Shown piece by piece: positions 1 through 10,400 of a stretch of DNA of 64,000 nucleotides. How positions within the stretch are numbered: position 1 is the first letter of the stretch; the number at the start of each line of letters is the position of its first letter. Below the pieces are notes generated by a model. That model saw only the letters and a list, made by a program, of their open reading frames with translations, ran no database searches and was not told where the DNA came from. Source of the stretch: Listeria kieliensis (lineage in GTDB: Bacteria > Bacillota > Bacilli > Lactobacillales > Listeriaceae); NCBI RefSeq assembly GCF_003369925.1, contig NZ_LARY01000004.1, forward strand, positions 1-64,000, given 5' to 3'. The translations under genes were made by a program, and so were the position numbers.

Positions 1-182
1 TTGCTAGCTTATTTACTAGTTTTGTTTTGGAAATCGCTCTCGATTTCCTGCCCTGCGAATTGATTGGTGAAACATACTGTTTCATCGCTTTTTCGTCTTC
101 TTTTTGTTCAGTTTTCAAAGGTCATTTAGTTGCAAAAACAAGTTTCATTTTGAAAGTGAATTCGTTTTTTGCGACTTTTAAA
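1..182 (-). other. Untranslated leader, probably of a 16S rRNA gene beyond the window
   Basis: Downstream of P2 the minus strand carries CTTTGAAAACTGAACAAA (103-120), a motif familiar from leaders and spacers of Bacillus and Listeria rRNA operons. Near the edge it carries AACTAGTAAATAAGCTAGC, which resembles the sequence just before 16S genes. The 16S gene itself is not in the window. I see no convincing protein gene in 1-424. The short plus-strand open frame at 27-221 has no ribosome binding site and is not called. Confidence 0.6.
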
Positions 183-211
183 TCATATCATTCAAACGCT
201 GATCTGTCAAC
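183..211 (-). promoter_or_regulatory. Strong promoter P2, probably of an rRNA operon
   Basis: A second minus-strand promoter has TTGACA (206-211), a 17-base spacer and TATGAT (183-188). It lies about 95 bases downstream of P1. Two close consensus promoters in tandem are typical of Firmicute rRNA operons. Confidence 0.75.
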
Positions 212-277
212 AATTTTTTAATTTATTTTTTGTTCATTTTCAAATTAAAAATGTCGTAATTAGTAGCGCCGAGAACT

Positions 278-306
278 AATATACCAAGTTTAGAAGAGGA
301 TGTCAA
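278..306 (-). promoter_or_regulatory. Strong promoter P1, probably of an rRNA operon
   Basis: On the minus strand TTGACA (301-306) and TATATT (278-283) are separated by exactly 17 bases, which is a near-consensus housekeeping promoter. It reads toward the left edge, away from perR. Tandem promoters plus the downstream leader motif at 103-120 suggest an rRNA operon. In B. subtilis an rRNA operon also lies next to the perR region. Confidence 0.75.
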
Positions 307-424
307 CAAAATTATGAATAAAAATGTAGAAAAATGTAAAATCAAGTTTAATGGTTCTATTTCTGCATAAAATTTGCATATAAAAAGTATGCAACAATGC
401 GTCGCACACTTTTAAGTTATTCAA

Positions 425-868
425 TTAATGCTTTTCTTTAGCCTGACACTCTGGACAAATTCCATAAACTTCCAAACGATGCTTATTAATTTCATATCCG
501 GTAACAGAAGCTGCAAAGTGTTCTACTTCATCTAAACCTGGATAATGAAAATCTACAATTTTTCCACACTTTTCACAAATCGCATGATAGTGATTAGACG
601 TAGTGAAATCAAAACGGCTCGAAGCATCACCATAAGATAATTCTTTAATTAACCCTGCATCGCGAAACACACGTAAATTATTGTAAACTGTCGCAACGCT
701 CATATTCGGATATTCAGGTTCTAAGGCCTTATAGATTTCATCCGCTGTAGGATGGGAATGCGAATTAATTAAGAACTCTAATATAGCATGACGTTGAGGA
801 GTAATACGGACTCCAGACTGTTTGAGGACATCTATTGACTCTTTTAATTGAGTACTAGACACCGCCAT
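425..868 (-). CDS. perR: Peroxide-sensing Fur-family repressor PerR
   Basis: This 147-residue protein is very close to B. subtilis PerR, the Fe/Mn-dependent repressor of peroxide-stress genes. The winged helix lies in the N-terminal half ([29 protein letters not shown]). The regulatory metal ligands are all present: H39, D87, H93, H95 and D106, matching B. subtilis H37, D85, H91, H93 and D104. The Cys4 structural zinc site is C98/C101/C138/C141. His at 39 and 93 are the residues oxidised in PerR, so it should sense peroxide rather than simply iron. A separate promoter lies upstream. The family also contains Fur and Zur, but the match across the whole protein favours PerR. Confidence 0.95.
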   Translation of the reverse strand: MAVSSTQLKESIDVLKQSGVRITPQRHAILEFLINSHSHPTADEIYKALEPEYPNMSVATVYNNLRVFRDAGLIKELSYGDASSRFDFTTSNHYHAICEKCGKIVDFHYPGLDEVEHFAASVTGYEINKHRLEVYGICPECQAKEKH

Positions 869-896
869 GCACTCCTTCCCTAAATTAAAATAGTTT

Positions 897-939
897 TAAT
901 ACTTCTATTATTTTACTGGATACTCTTCTATTATGTCAA
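897..939 (-). promoter_or_regulatory. perR promoter with possible Per box
   Basis: On the minus strand TTGACA (934-939) and TAAAAT (910-915) are 18 bases apart. An AT-rich inverted repeat TAATA-CTTC-TATTA (897-910) overlaps the start region. It would fit autorepression by PerR but only loosely matches the known 15-base Per box, so the operator assignment is inference. Confidence 0.5.
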
Positions 940-948
940 TAATAGGGT

Positions 949-1893
949 TTAATAGCCTCGCTTTAAATCTACTTCATTCACTAAGGCTTCGTTTTTCTTA
1001 AATCGGATTATGTTTTCAGCAAAAATGGGAAAGCTACGTTTTAGGTACTGGTCGGTATGTCCAGACACGTGCGGAGTCAAAGTTACATTTTTTGCTTCCC
1101 ATAACGGGCTCTCTTTCGGCAAAGGCTCTTCTGGAAAGACATCTAAATAAAAATGTCGAATGGCTTTTTTCTGGATAGCTTCTTCGAGCACTTCTTTTGT
1201 GGTTACGTTTCCTCGGCCAATATTGATGAAAACAGCATGGTCAGCAAGGCTTTCAAAAAAATTTCTTCCATAGATGCTATCTGTTTCTTTCGTCTTCGGA
1301 AGGATGGAAACAAAATAGTCTACTTCTGGAACGGACTTGGATAGGTTACTTAATGGGTAGGTTTCATCAAAAGATTCTGCTTTGTGGCCGGTGGTATTAT
1401 ACCCGATCGTTTTCATTTGGAACATTTTGGCAAAGCGTGCTACTTGGATGCCGATTGCTCCGGTTCCGGCAACGGCGATGGTTTTTTCGCCTAGTTCCAC
1501 TACGGGGTGTTCGGATGCGTATTGTTTTTGCCGCTGTGCGGTGTTGAAAAAACTTAGTTGCTTCACGTCGTCTAGCAAGTAAGCCATTACAAATTCGGCC
1601 ATTGGGTAGGCGTGGATGCCTCGCACATTGGTGACTTTGATTTGTCGGCTTGTGATGGCTTCTTTTGGAAGGCCGTCGACACCCGCTGAATACACCATGA
1701 TCCATTTGAGATTTGTTGCTTCTTGGATCAGTTTTTCTGTGAGGTCACTGCCGTACGTGACAATCACTTCGACTTCTTTTAGTTCAGGAAAGCTTTCTAG
1801 ATGGTCTGTGTAATGGATTTCGTCGGTTTCAAATTGTCTAGCAAATTCTTTTTGCAATTCTTCTGGAATTGCCATAGTGAAAACAATTTTCAT
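949..1893 (-). CDS. D-isomer-specific 2-hydroxyacid dehydrogenase
   Basis: A 314-residue NAD(P)-dependent dehydrogenase. The nucleotide-binding motif is GTGAIG in the middle of the chain. The catalytic triad of the family is recognisable: Arg in INIGRGN, Glu in FPEEPLP and His in LTPHVSGHT. The substrate cannot be told from sequence. The frame extends upstream to 1989, but I start at ATG 1891-1893 because it has a strong GGGGAGG ribosome site and the protein then begins with the first beta strand (MKIVFTMAIP). It is divergent from hemL. Confidence 0.88.
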   Translation of the reverse strand: MKIVFTMAIPEELQKEFARQFETDEIHYTDHLESFPELKEVEVIVTYGSDLTEKLIQEATNLKWIMVYSAGVDGLPKEAITSRQIKVTNVRGIHAYPMAEFVMAYLLDDVKQLSFFNTAQRQKQYASEHPVVELGEKTIAVAGTGAIGIQVARFAKMFQMKTIGYNTTGHKAESFDETYPLSNLSKSVPEVDYFVSILPKTKETDSIYGRNFFESLADHAVFINIGRGNVTTKEVLEEAIQKKAIRHFYLDVFPEEPLPKESPLWEAKNVTLTPHVSGHTDQYLKRSFPIFAENIIRFKKNEALVNEVDLKRGY

Positions 1894-1918
1894 TAAGTCT
1901 ACCTCCCCTTTTTTACCC

Positions 1919-1947
1919 AGTGTATGACTTTTTTTGAAAAACAGCAA
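1919..1947 (-). promoter_or_regulatory. Candidate promoter of the hydroxyacid dehydrogenase gene
   Basis: Minus strand TTGCTG (1942-1947), 17-base spacer, TACACT (1919-1924). It lies about 25 bases before the chosen start. The match is moderate. Confidence 0.45.
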
Positions 1948-1965
1948 TGATCTTGCCCTTTCAAG

Positions 1966-1994
1966 TTGCGACTTCGCTTTATTTTTCATAGAAT
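1966..1994 (+). promoter_or_regulatory. Candidate hemL promoter
   Basis: Plus strand TTGCGA (1966-1971), 17-base spacer, TAGAAT (1989-1994). It lies about 48 bases before the hemL start and is divergent from the dehydrogenase promoter. Confidence 0.45.
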
Positions 1995-2042
1995 AGAGGA
2001 GACGAGCAGGGAAACCTGTCTGATATAAAAGGAGATGTAAAG

Positions 2043-3341
2043 ATGAATCATTCGAAATCTGAAGAGCTACACGAAGAAGCGAAAAAACACATTGTTGGTG
2101 GTGTTAACAGTCCAAGCCGATCTTACAAAGGTGTTGGTGGCGGTGTTCCGATTACGATGAAATCTGCAAGCGGCGCTTATTTTTATGATGTTGACGGAAA
2201 CAAGTACATTGATTATTTAGCTGCTTTTGGTCCGATCATCACTGGGCACGCGCATCCACATATCACAAAGGCGATCACACGCGCGGCAGAAACAGGTGTT
2301 CTTTACGGGACACCAACGGAGCACGAAATCACATTTGCCAAAATGTTGAAAGAAGCGATCCCTTCGCTCGATAAGGTCCGCTTTACAAATTCTGGTACGG
2401 AAGCTGTGATGACAACTGTTCGGGTGGCTCGCGCTTATACGGGACGTGAAAAGATCATCAAATTTGGAGGTTCTTATCATGGCCACTTCGATCTTGTGCT
2501 TGTGGAAGCTGGTTCTGGCCCTTCTACACTTGGAACACCCGATTCTGCTGGAGTGACGCAAGCGACTGCACGCGAAGTGATCACGGTTCCGTTTAATGAT
2601 TTGGATGCTTTTCGCGAAGCTCTTAATGTTTGGGGCGATCAAGTTGCAGCTGTTCTCGTTGAACCGATTGTTGGGAACTTTGGGATTGTTGGTCCGGAAC
2701 CTGGCTTTTTAGAGAAAGTGAATGAAATGACGCATGAAGCTGGCGCGCTTGTGATTTATGATGAAGTCATCACGGCATTTCGTTTTATGTATGGAGGCGC
2801 GCAAGATTATTTACATGTAACGCCGGATTTAACGGCACTTGGAAAAATTATCGGCGGCGGGCTTCCAATTGGAGCTTATGGCGGTCGTGCGGATATTATG
2901 GAAGAAGTGGCTCCGCTTGGACCGGCTTATCAAGCTGGAACGCACGCAGGGAACCCAGCTTCTATTCAGTCGGGTATCGCTTGTCTCGAAGTGCTTCAGG
3001 AAGAAGGTCTTTATGACCGCTTTGAAAAACTGGGCCGGATGTTGAAAGATGGAATTTTGAGCGCGGCAAAAGAATATCAAATTCCTGTTACGGTTAATCA
3101 AATTGTCGGAGCTTTAACTGTCTTTTTCACAGATAAAACGGTTCGAAATTATGAAGATGCCCAAAATACGGACGGTGAAGCTTTTGCTCAGTTCTTTAAG
3201 GGGATGCGTGAGGAAGGTATTTTGCTTGCGGCGTCGAAGTATGAAGCGTGGTTTGTCACAACGGCTCACACGGAAAGTGATATTGAGGAAACTCTCGAAG
3301 CGGTTCGACGCGTTTTCAAAAAAATGGCGGAAAATAAGTAA
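2043..3341 (+). CDS. hemL: Glutamate-1-semialdehyde 2,1-aminomutase
   Basis: A 432-residue PLP enzyme of aminotransferase class III. It converts glutamate-1-semialdehyde to 5-aminolevulinate in the C5 heme pathway. The PLP lysine is K268 in [17 protein letters not shown], with the cofactor aspartate D240 in YDEVITAFR. The N-terminal [15 protein letters not shown] is a family hallmark. The start follows AAAGGAGATG. This resembles the second, stand-alone copy (gsaB/hemL2 type) beside perR in Bacillus and Listeria, rather than the copy in the main hem operon. That reading comes from gene context. Confidence 0.93.
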   Translation: MNHSKSEELHEEAKKHIVGGVNSPSRSYKGVGGGVPITMKSASGAYFYDVDGNKYIDYLAAFGPIITGHAHPHITKAITRAAETGVLYGTPTEHEITFAKMLKEAIPSLDKVRFTNSGTEAVMTTVRVARAYTGREKIIKFGGSYHGHFDLVLVEAGSGPSTLGTPDSAGVTQATAREVITVPFNDLDAFREALNVWGDQVAAVLVEPIVGNFGIVGPEPGFLEKVNEMTHEAGALVIYDEVITAFRFMYGGAQDYLHVTPDLTALGKIIGGGLPIGAYGGRADIMEEVAPLGPAYQAGTHAGNPASIQSGIACLEVLQEEGLYDRFEKLGRMLKDGILSAAKEYQIPVTVNQIVGALTVFFTDKTVRNYEDAQNTDGEAFAQFFKGMREEGILLAASKYEAWFVTTAHTESDIEETLEAVRRVFKKMAENK

Positions 3342-3419
3342 AATCATGTTATTAATGAGTAAGTCGGGTTATAATAAGAGAAAAGTGTTTTTGGACACTT
3401 TAGAAAGGAATTACTTCGC

Positions 3420-4499
3420 ATGAAATTCGGAGCTCGAATTCTAAAAACCGGAATTGCTATCTCGCTCGCACTTTTTATTGCGCAGCTTTGTAAGTCGCCT
3501 TCACCGGCGCTCGCAGGTATTTCCGCTATTTTTGCGATTCAGCCCTCGATTTATCGTTCCTATTTAACTATTTTAGAACGTGCTCAAGGGAATGTAATCG
3601 GAGCCGTAATTGCCATTTTGTTCGGACTCTATATCGGGAATGACTTTATTTTAATCGGTGTTGCATCGATCATCTGTGTGGCGCTTTTGCTAAAATTAAA
3701 GCTTGAAAACACAATTGGTCTTGCTGTTGTGACGCTTGTCATTATTATGGATTCTCCCGGAAACGGCTTTCTCGAGACAGCGCTCATTCGTTTTGGGACG
3801 ATTATGCTGGGTCTTGTAGCGGCATTTATTGTGAACTTGATTTTTATTCCGCCGAAATATGAAGTTACGCTTTATCAACAGATTTATACGACAAATAGTG
3901 AAATCATGAAATGGATCAAATTGAATTTACGTCACGCGGCGGATTTCCCTCTTCTGAAAAAAGATATGAACTGGATGCAAAATCAAATGTCGCAAATTCG
4001 CAATCAGTATGATTTATTTAAAGAAGAGCGCTCATTCCGTAAAAAAGAGATGCTCGCAAAGTCACGAAAGATCGCGATTTACCGGCAGATGATTCTATGT
4101 TCACAAAAAGCGATTGATTTATTAAAAATTCAGCATCGCTATGAAAATGATTATTTGCTTCTAGCTCCTCTCAAGCAAGAACTCATCAGGCAGCAAATTG
4201 ATTATTTAACGGACAAACACGAACAACTGCTCCTTACTTATATTGATAAGGTAGCCGTGGATGTTGATTATGTGGAAGATCATTTGGCTCAGGATCCAAA
4301 AGAATTGATGGATTTATTTATTAATGAACTGAAATTGGATGATGAGACGCGTGAGCTAGATGAGTATCACTTGATGCGGATTATCGCTTCCATTTTCGCT
4401 TATCAGGAAACGGTAGATTACTTAGAAAAATTAATTCACAGTTTCAAATTGAGACATCAAGAAGACAACCAAATTGATATTAGCGTCACTGAAGAATAA
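3420..4499 (+). CDS. Aromatic acid exporter family membrane protein (YgaE/DUF939 type)
   Basis: A 359-residue protein. The N-terminal 140 residues form about five hydrophobic helices, typical of the ArAE/FUSC_2 family. The C-terminal half is soluble and helical, rich in Lys, Glu and Gln, and is probably cytoplasmic. The substrate is unknown. Placement directly after hemL with a 78-base gap matches B. subtilis, where ygaE neighbours gsaB. It ends at a strong bidirectional terminator. Confidence 0.8.
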   Translation: MKFGARILKTGIAISLALFIAQLCKSPSPALAGISAIFAIQPSIYRSYLTILERAQGNVIGAVIAILFGLYIGNDFILIGVASIICVALLLKLKLENTIGLAVVTLVIIMDSPGNGFLETALIRFGTIMLGLVAAFIVNLIFIPPKYEVTLYQQIYTTNSEIMKWIKLNLRHAADFPLLKKDMNWMQNQMSQIRNQYDLFKEERSFRKKEMLAKSRKIAIYRQMILCSQKAIDLLKIQHRYENDYLLLAPLKQELIRQQIDYLTDKHEQLLLTYIDKVAVDVDYVEDHLAQDPKELMDLFINELKLDDETRELDEYHLMRIIASIFAYQETVDYLEKLIHSFKLRHQEDNQIDISVTEE

Positions 4500-4503
4500 A
4501 AAT

Positions 4504-4530
4504 GCTGCAGGCTGAGCCTGCAGCGTTTTT
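4504..4530. terminator. Bidirectional terminator between convergent genes
   Basis: Stem GCTGCAGGC / GCCTGCAGC (4504-4512, 4516-4524) with a 3-base loop. Five T follow on the plus strand and an A-run precedes it, so it works both ways. Confidence 0.9.
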
Positions 4531-5926
4531 ATTCGGGTTTCTTGCTAAAAAAGCGATCATTTTCAAAACTATAGCCTTTTAAATCGCCATTCTTTAAGTT
4601 GATTTCAAGCAAGTAACCATTAGAAAGAAGCGTCAGTTTATCGCCTTGTCGCGCGGTATTCGAAATGCTTGAAGTATGTAAATCTGTCGTCCAGCTGACT
4701 GTCTTTGTCTTCGGGTTAAAGGCACTTAGTTTCAAGTTAGAAGCCATCTCTGTCGTTTCACAATGCCAAATTAGCCAGTCTCCCTTACTTGTCGTAAGCG
4801 GTAAATATTTCGAACTTGTTGATAACCCTAGTCCACCCGTTAGTCTAGCAAAACGAATATAGTCAGCTGAATATGAACTGCTGTTTGTATCTGTGACTTG
4901 GCTTTCAAAGTCAGTGAGCTTATGAAATGCGTCATTCGGTGGTCGTTTTTTGTTAGGATCCAGTATGAATTCACCGGCAATAAAAGCTTGTGGCGAAACT
5001 TTTTGTTCAGGAGAAACAGCTACTTTATTTTGTTCGACAAATTTGGTCTCGTAAAGGTACGATCGCTCATTTTCTAAGTCGGTTTCAATATCGCCACCTG
5101 ACTGAATGGACTGCATTTCTTTATCCGACAAGAAAGCGACTAATTGATTATTTCCCGGATTTGTCGTAATTTGCGTGGTCTCAAAGCGTTTCCCACTCAC
5201 TGAGCTTTCAGGAAAATCTGTTGCTTGGATTCCACCTTTTGCTACTTGCCCTGTTAAATTTTTAGGATTGATTTGATAAAATTGACCATCTAATCCCTTG
5301 AAATAAACAAACTGGTTTTTTACGATGTAATTTTTATACTGTTTAGGTAATTGATTTTGAATTCCTTTGAAGTCAGTTGTTTTCGCCAAAGTTTTCCCTG
5401 ATTTTAAGGCGATCACTTGAAGGCCATTCCCCGTAAAATACCAAAGTTTATCTCCCGTTTTCCCGAGTAATTCTGCTTCCCCACCGCGTTCAAGCTTCGT
5501 TTGCCAAATTTCTTCTCCTGTTTCTGGTGAGAGCGCAACGGCGTAATACCGCGTTCTTCCGTGCGTGCCATATCGTCCTGTTTCATTGGCTAGAAAATTA
5601 GCTGTCGAAAGCGCAATGGCATCCTCTCCATCCGAAGTTTTAAAAGCAACCATGTTTTGTCCCGGCGTAACAGAACTTGCTCCGCCAAGCGCAATGGATA
5701 AAATTAAAAACAAAATCACAGGAAAGACAAGCGGCCCAATTAAAATCGATAAAAAAGCGGCAATCGAAAAACGCTCTTTTTTTTGAATCAACCCTCGAAT
5801 ATAGCGGATCGCAAAAAACACACAAGCTGCTGCAATCACATAGATAATCGTTAAAAAAATGTTATGCCAAATAGCATGGTCATACTGAAAAGCGCGTACA
5901 ATTCGGTCCCAAAATGTTAACTCCAA
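4529..5926 (-). CDS. Membrane-anchored beta-propeller-like (PQQ-like repeat) protein of unknown function
   Basis: A 465-residue protein. Two membrane segments (about 19-41 and 53-82) precede a long exposed region of repeated beta-rich units such as YYAVALSPETGEEIWQ, LQVIALKSGKTLAK and YLLEINLKNGDLKGY. These resemble PQQ-type blades, where a strand ends in x-D/E-x-x-T/N-G-x-x-x-W. No catalytic motif is visible. The start is TTG with GGGGGAG upstream. A homologue occupies the same place (between the hemL and fabL regions) in L. monocytogenes as I recall it. Whether it binds a ligand or a wall polymer is unknown. Confidence 0.7.
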   Translation of the reverse strand: MELTFWDRIVRAFQYDHAIWHNIFLTIIYVIAAACVFFAIRYIRGLIQKKERFSIAAFLSILIGPLVFPVILFLILSIALGGASSVTPGQNMVAFKTSDGEDAIALSTANFLANETGRYGTHGRTRYYAVALSPETGEEIWQTKLERGGEAELLGKTGDKLWYFTGNGLQVIALKSGKTLAKTTDFKGIQNQLPKQYKNYIVKNQFVYFKGLDGQFYQINPKNLTGQVAKGGIQATDFPESSVSGKRFETTQITTNPGNNQLVAFLSDKEMQSIQSGGDIETDLENERSYLYETKFVEQNKVAVSPEQKVSPQAFIAGEFILDPNKKRPPNDAFHKLTDFESQVTDTNSSSYSADYIRFARLTGGLGLSTSSKYLPLTTSKGDWLIWHCETTEMASNLKLSAFNPKTKTVSWTTDLHTSSISNTARQGDKLTLLSNGYLLEINLKNGDLKGYSFENDRFFSKKPE

Positions 5927-5999
5927 TTTTTCTCCCCCTTTTTCTAGCTCACTTTTTTTGTCGTTTTATGTAAAAATTCAGTTAGTTAACAATAGCAAA

Positions 6000-6035
6000 A
6001 CCCTAAGCCCATTCGAAATTTTATAGGCCTAGGGT
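6000..6035 (-). terminator. Terminator of the ntdP-like gene
   Basis: Minus strand stem built from ACCCTA (6030-6035) and TAGGGT (6000-6005), with further inner pairing GGCC/GGGC. TTTTGC follows. Confidence 0.65.
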
Positions 6036-6050
6036 CCGTCAATAATGACT

Positions 6051-6578
6051 TCAACGGTATTCCTTGTACTTTTCGTACCAAATGTCAATGTAGTCTTTCG
6101 AAAAAGGTCCCTTTTTATCAAGAATCCAGTGACTCAAAATATCCACATTTTTTCGTAAAATCCGATCGATTGAATCCGGATATTTCATTTGGCGACGATG
6201 CTGTTCATATTCGCCCTCATCAAGCAAATGAAATCGCCCATCCGGGAAAACTTTGATATCTAAATCGTAATCAATGTATTTGAGTGCCTCACGGTCCACT
6301 GCAAAGGGTGTCCCAAGATTACAATAATGATATAAGCCGTCTTCTCGAATCATTGAAATGACATTAAACCAATAATCGCTGTGAAAATAACAAATGGAAG
6401 GCTCGCGTGTAACCCACTTTCTTCCGTCTGATTCGACAACTAGCGTGTGATCATTTCCGCCGATGATCACATTTTCCGTTGATTTAAGGACAACTGTTTT
6501 TTTCCAAGTACGATGAAGTTTACCGTTATGCTTGTAGCTTTTGATTTGAATAATTTCTTTTTCTTTAGGCAAGTACAT
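6051..6578 (-). CDS. ntdP: Nucleoside di-/triphosphatase of the DUF402 family (NtdP/YgaC)
   Basis: A 175-residue DUF402 protein like B. subtilis YgaC and S. aureus Ntdp, which hydrolyse nucleoside tri- and diphosphates. Conserved acidic clusters are visible, including [15 protein letters not shown] and LLDEGEYE. The open frame runs upstream to 6743, but that extension crosses the fabL terminator and the likely promoter. I therefore use ATG 6576-6578, preceded by AGGAAAG, which gives the usual family length. A TATAAT (6625-6630) lies upstream with a poor -35. Confidence 0.88.
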   Translation of the reverse strand: MYLPKEKEIIQIKSYKHNGKLHRTWKKTVVLKSTENVIIGGNDHTLVVESDGRKWVTREPSICYFHSDYWFNVISMIREDGLYHYCNLGTPFAVDREALKYIDYDLDIKVFPDGRFHLLDEGEYEQHRRQMKYPDSIDRILRKNVDILSHWILDKKGPFSKDYIDIWYEKYKEYR

Positions 6579-6717
6579 ATGCGCTTTCCTACTTTCTTCA
6601 TGTACTAGAAACGGTTCACTTTGTATTATAGCATAAAAAAATGACACAAAAAAACTATAAACTCCTTCAAAAACACGAATAACCCTAGAAAACCACTTTT
6701 TCAAGAACACAAAGAAA

Positions 6718-6746
6718 GCCTTGGACGATTTAAAACCATCCAAGGC
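6718..6746 (-). terminator. Terminator of the mutY-fabL unit
   Basis: Inverted repeat GCCTTGGA / TCCAAGGC (6718-6725, 6739-6746) a few bases after the fabL stop. A T-rich run follows on the minus strand. Confidence 0.75.
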
Positions 6747-6754
6747 TTGTTACA

Positions 6755-8621
<1,867 letters not shown>

Positions 8622-8655
8622 AAATTTTTAATGTGCTGTTCTTCTCAATGTGTAG

Positions 8656-8846
8656 TATAATATAGACGAGGGAATAGAATAATAAGCTTGACTTTTACTA
8701 TTATACAGAAACTCTAAGTTTTTGAACAGGCTTCTGTATAGAAAAGAAGAGCTGATTAGAGTTTATTACTCTAATCCCATTTTGTTACAGAAAGCAGTCG
8801 CTTTCTTTTAAAGGTGGCTTCTTTCACTCTACGAGGAGGAAAGCTT
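8656..8846 (+). promoter_or_regulatory. Promoter and structured 5' leader of yfhP
   Basis: TATAAT (8656-8661) with a weak TGCTGT 16 bases upstream would start a leader of about 180 bases. Hairpin I is TATACAGAA/TTCTGTATA (8702-8710, 8732-8740). Hairpin II is TTAGAGT/ACTCTAA (8756-8762, 8768-8774). Hairpin III is GAAAGC/GCTTTC (8790-8795, 8800-8805) followed by TTTTA. The loop of hairpin I holds the rest of AAACTCTAA (8709-8717), which is fully complementary to 8756-8764, so it competes with hairpin II. This looks like a switching leader. The ligand or factor is unknown. Confidence 0.5.
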
Positions 8847-9830
8847 TTGGACACTGGCACACACGTTGTTATGGGGATCGCACTTGGGGGACTTGCAACG
8901 GGGATTGACCCTGGAATCGCAAGTAGCTCACCCGCTGTGGTCGGCATCATGGCAGCAACGATCATTGGTTCTCAAATTCCTGACGTCGATACGGTTTTAA
9001 AACTTAAAAACAACGCGGACTACATTCGCAATCACAGAGGAGTTACTCACTCTCTGCCGATGCTTCTTGTTTGGCCGCTCCTTATTTCAACTATACTTTA
9101 CTTTGTTTTTCCGCAAGCGACTTTTATTCATTTACTGCTTTGGAGTTTCATCGCAGTTGCGCTCCATATCTTTGTTGACATTTTTAACGCGTATGGCACG
9201 CAGGCGATTCGACCCTTTAAGGATACCTGGGTCGCCTTTGGTTTTATCAACACATTTGACTGGTTTATTTTCGGTTCACATGTTGTTGCGATCATCCTTT
9301 GGCTGCTTGGAACACCCGCGGGTCCAACGTTCTTTACACTCTATGCGGTCCTAGCGCTTTACTATGTCGCGCGAGCCGTTACACAGCAAATGATCAAACG
9401 AGCGGTTCAACATTTGATTCCTGACGCTGAAGAAATCATTGTTGCTTCAACCATTCATTTCTTCCAGTGGCGCGTTGCCGTCACAACGAAAGATCATTAC
9501 TACGTGGGACGTGCATTCAAACGAAATATTTCGATCTATGAAAAATTCGATCGTTTGCCTGTTCCAGATAATGAACTCATTCGTGCTGCGAAACAGGATA
9601 AAAATTTAGCTGCTTTCGTTTCATTCTCCAAAGTCTATAACTGGCGGATTGAAGAAAAGTTAGATGCAACCTATGTCACGTTTACGGATCTGAGATATCG
9701 CAGTAACGGGCATTACCCATTTGTTGCAGTCGTGCGTTTAGATGATAATTTAAAAATTCTATCGTCTTATACAGGCTGGATTTTCTCAGATGAAAAACTG
9801 CAGAAAAAACTAGTTCCTGTCGCACTTTAA
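8847..9830 (+). CDS. yfhP: YfhP-family membrane metal-dependent hydrolase
   Basis: A 327-residue membrane protein of the DUF457/YdjM-like metal-dependent hydrolase family. N-terminal motifs are THVVMGIALGG, QIPDVDTV and HRGVTHSLP, whose His and Asp residues would bind metal. Four to five membrane segments follow in the first 180 residues, then a soluble beta-rich tail. I use TTG 8847-8849, which has a strong GGAGGAAAG site and begins MDTGTHVVMG as in B. subtilis YfhP. The GTG at 8814 would precede that ribosome site. In B. subtilis YfhP affects yfhQ-region and sporulation genes. The reaction is not established. Confidence 0.82.
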   Translation: MDTGTHVVMGIALGGLATGIDPGIASSSPAVVGIMAATIIGSQIPDVDTVLKLKNNADYIRNHRGVTHSLPMLLVWPLLISTILYFVFPQATFIHLLLWSFIAVALHIFVDIFNAYGTQAIRPFKDTWVAFGFINTFDWFIFGSHVVAIILWLLGTPAGPTFFTLYAVLALYYVARAVTQQMIKRAVQHLIPDAEEIIVASTIHFFQWRVAVTTKDHYYVGRAFKRNISIYEKFDRLPVPDNELIRAAKQDKNLAAFVSFSKVYNWRIEEKLDATYVTFTDLRYRSNGHYPFVAVVRLDDNLKILSSYTGWIFSDEKLQKKLVPVAL

Positions 9831-9846
9831 CCTTACCCCATACAAA

Positions 9847-9925
9847 AAAGAGAGTTTTTTACCACTCTCTTTGCAAGAAACCGGGAGGTAAATGGATCAT
9901 TTCATTTACCTTCCGGCTTTTTTAT
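9847..9925 (+). terminator. Double hairpin terminator after yfhP
   Basis: The first hairpin is AAAGAGAG/CTCTCTTT (9847-9854, 9865-9872). The second is a 14-base stem from CCGGGAGGTAAATG (9881-9894) and CATTTACCTTCCGG (9903-9916), with one G-T pair, followed by CTTTTTTATT. The second stem is a good intrinsic terminator on the plus strand and separates yfhP from the convergent dUTPase gene. Confidence 0.85.
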
Positions 9926-9938
9926 TAGCCTTCCCAAT

Positions 9939-10400
9939 TTAAAGCCCTGTGCTGCCAAAACCGCCATCGCGCGTTTCGCTCACCACTTCGTCTTCGTCAG
10001 CCACAAGATACTTCGTAAAAATCCCTTGCGCAATTCGTTCTCCCTTTTGAATGGTCACGGGTTCGCTTCCGATATTTCGAAGCGCAATTCCAATATTCCC
10101 ATCGTTAGCCTTGTTCTCATAATAAGAAGCATCAATAATGCCCGTATTATTCGACAAGTTAAGCCCACGCTTAATGCCCATCGAGGAACGGACATGCATC
10201 ATCAATACCTCATCTTTTAACATGTAACTTTTCACATCTGTGAAAAAAGTATGCGTACCGCCGGGATAAAGCGTCGCATCCTCATTCGAATAAAAATCAT
10301 AACCGGCTGAACCAGCATCCGAACGTTTCGGTAAATGAATTTCTTCGCCTTTAAAAAAACGACTATCCTCGCGAACCACTTCAAAACCACGTTGTCTCAT
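9939..10400 (-). CDS. dut: dUTPase (trimeric type)
   Basis: A 153-residue dUTP pyrophosphatase. All five family motifs are present: I DAGSAGYDFYS, II RSSMGIKRGL, III NNTGIIDASYYENKANDG, IV GERIAQGIF and V RDGGFGSTG. The catalytic Asp is in GIID. Motif III carries an insertion-like ASYYENKANDG, common in Firmicute and phage versions. It removes dUTP and supplies dUMP. Its start overlaps the upstream yfhJ stop by 4 bases, so recX-yfhJ-dut is one operon. Confidence 0.92.
   Translation of the reverse strand: MRQRGFEVVREDSRFFKGEEIHLPKRSDAGSAGYDFYSNEDATLYPGGTHTFFTDVKSYMLKDEVLMMHVRSSMGIKRGLNLSNNTGIIDASYYENKANDGNIGIALRNIGSEPVTIQKGERIAQGIFTKYLVADEDEVVSETRDGGFGSTGL

Noticed and set aside
27-221. Plus-strand open frame of 64 codons
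   Set aside because: No ribosome binding site, odd composition, and it lies opposite the leader and second promoter of the probable rRNA operon.
6579-6743. N-terminal extension of the ntdP-like gene
   Set aside because: It runs through the fabL terminator and the likely promoter; family length and the ribosome site favour the ATG at 6578.
8814-8846. GTG start for yfhP at 8814
   Set aside because: It precedes the strong GGAGGAAAG site; TTG at 8847 gives the same N terminus and length as B. subtilis YfhP.
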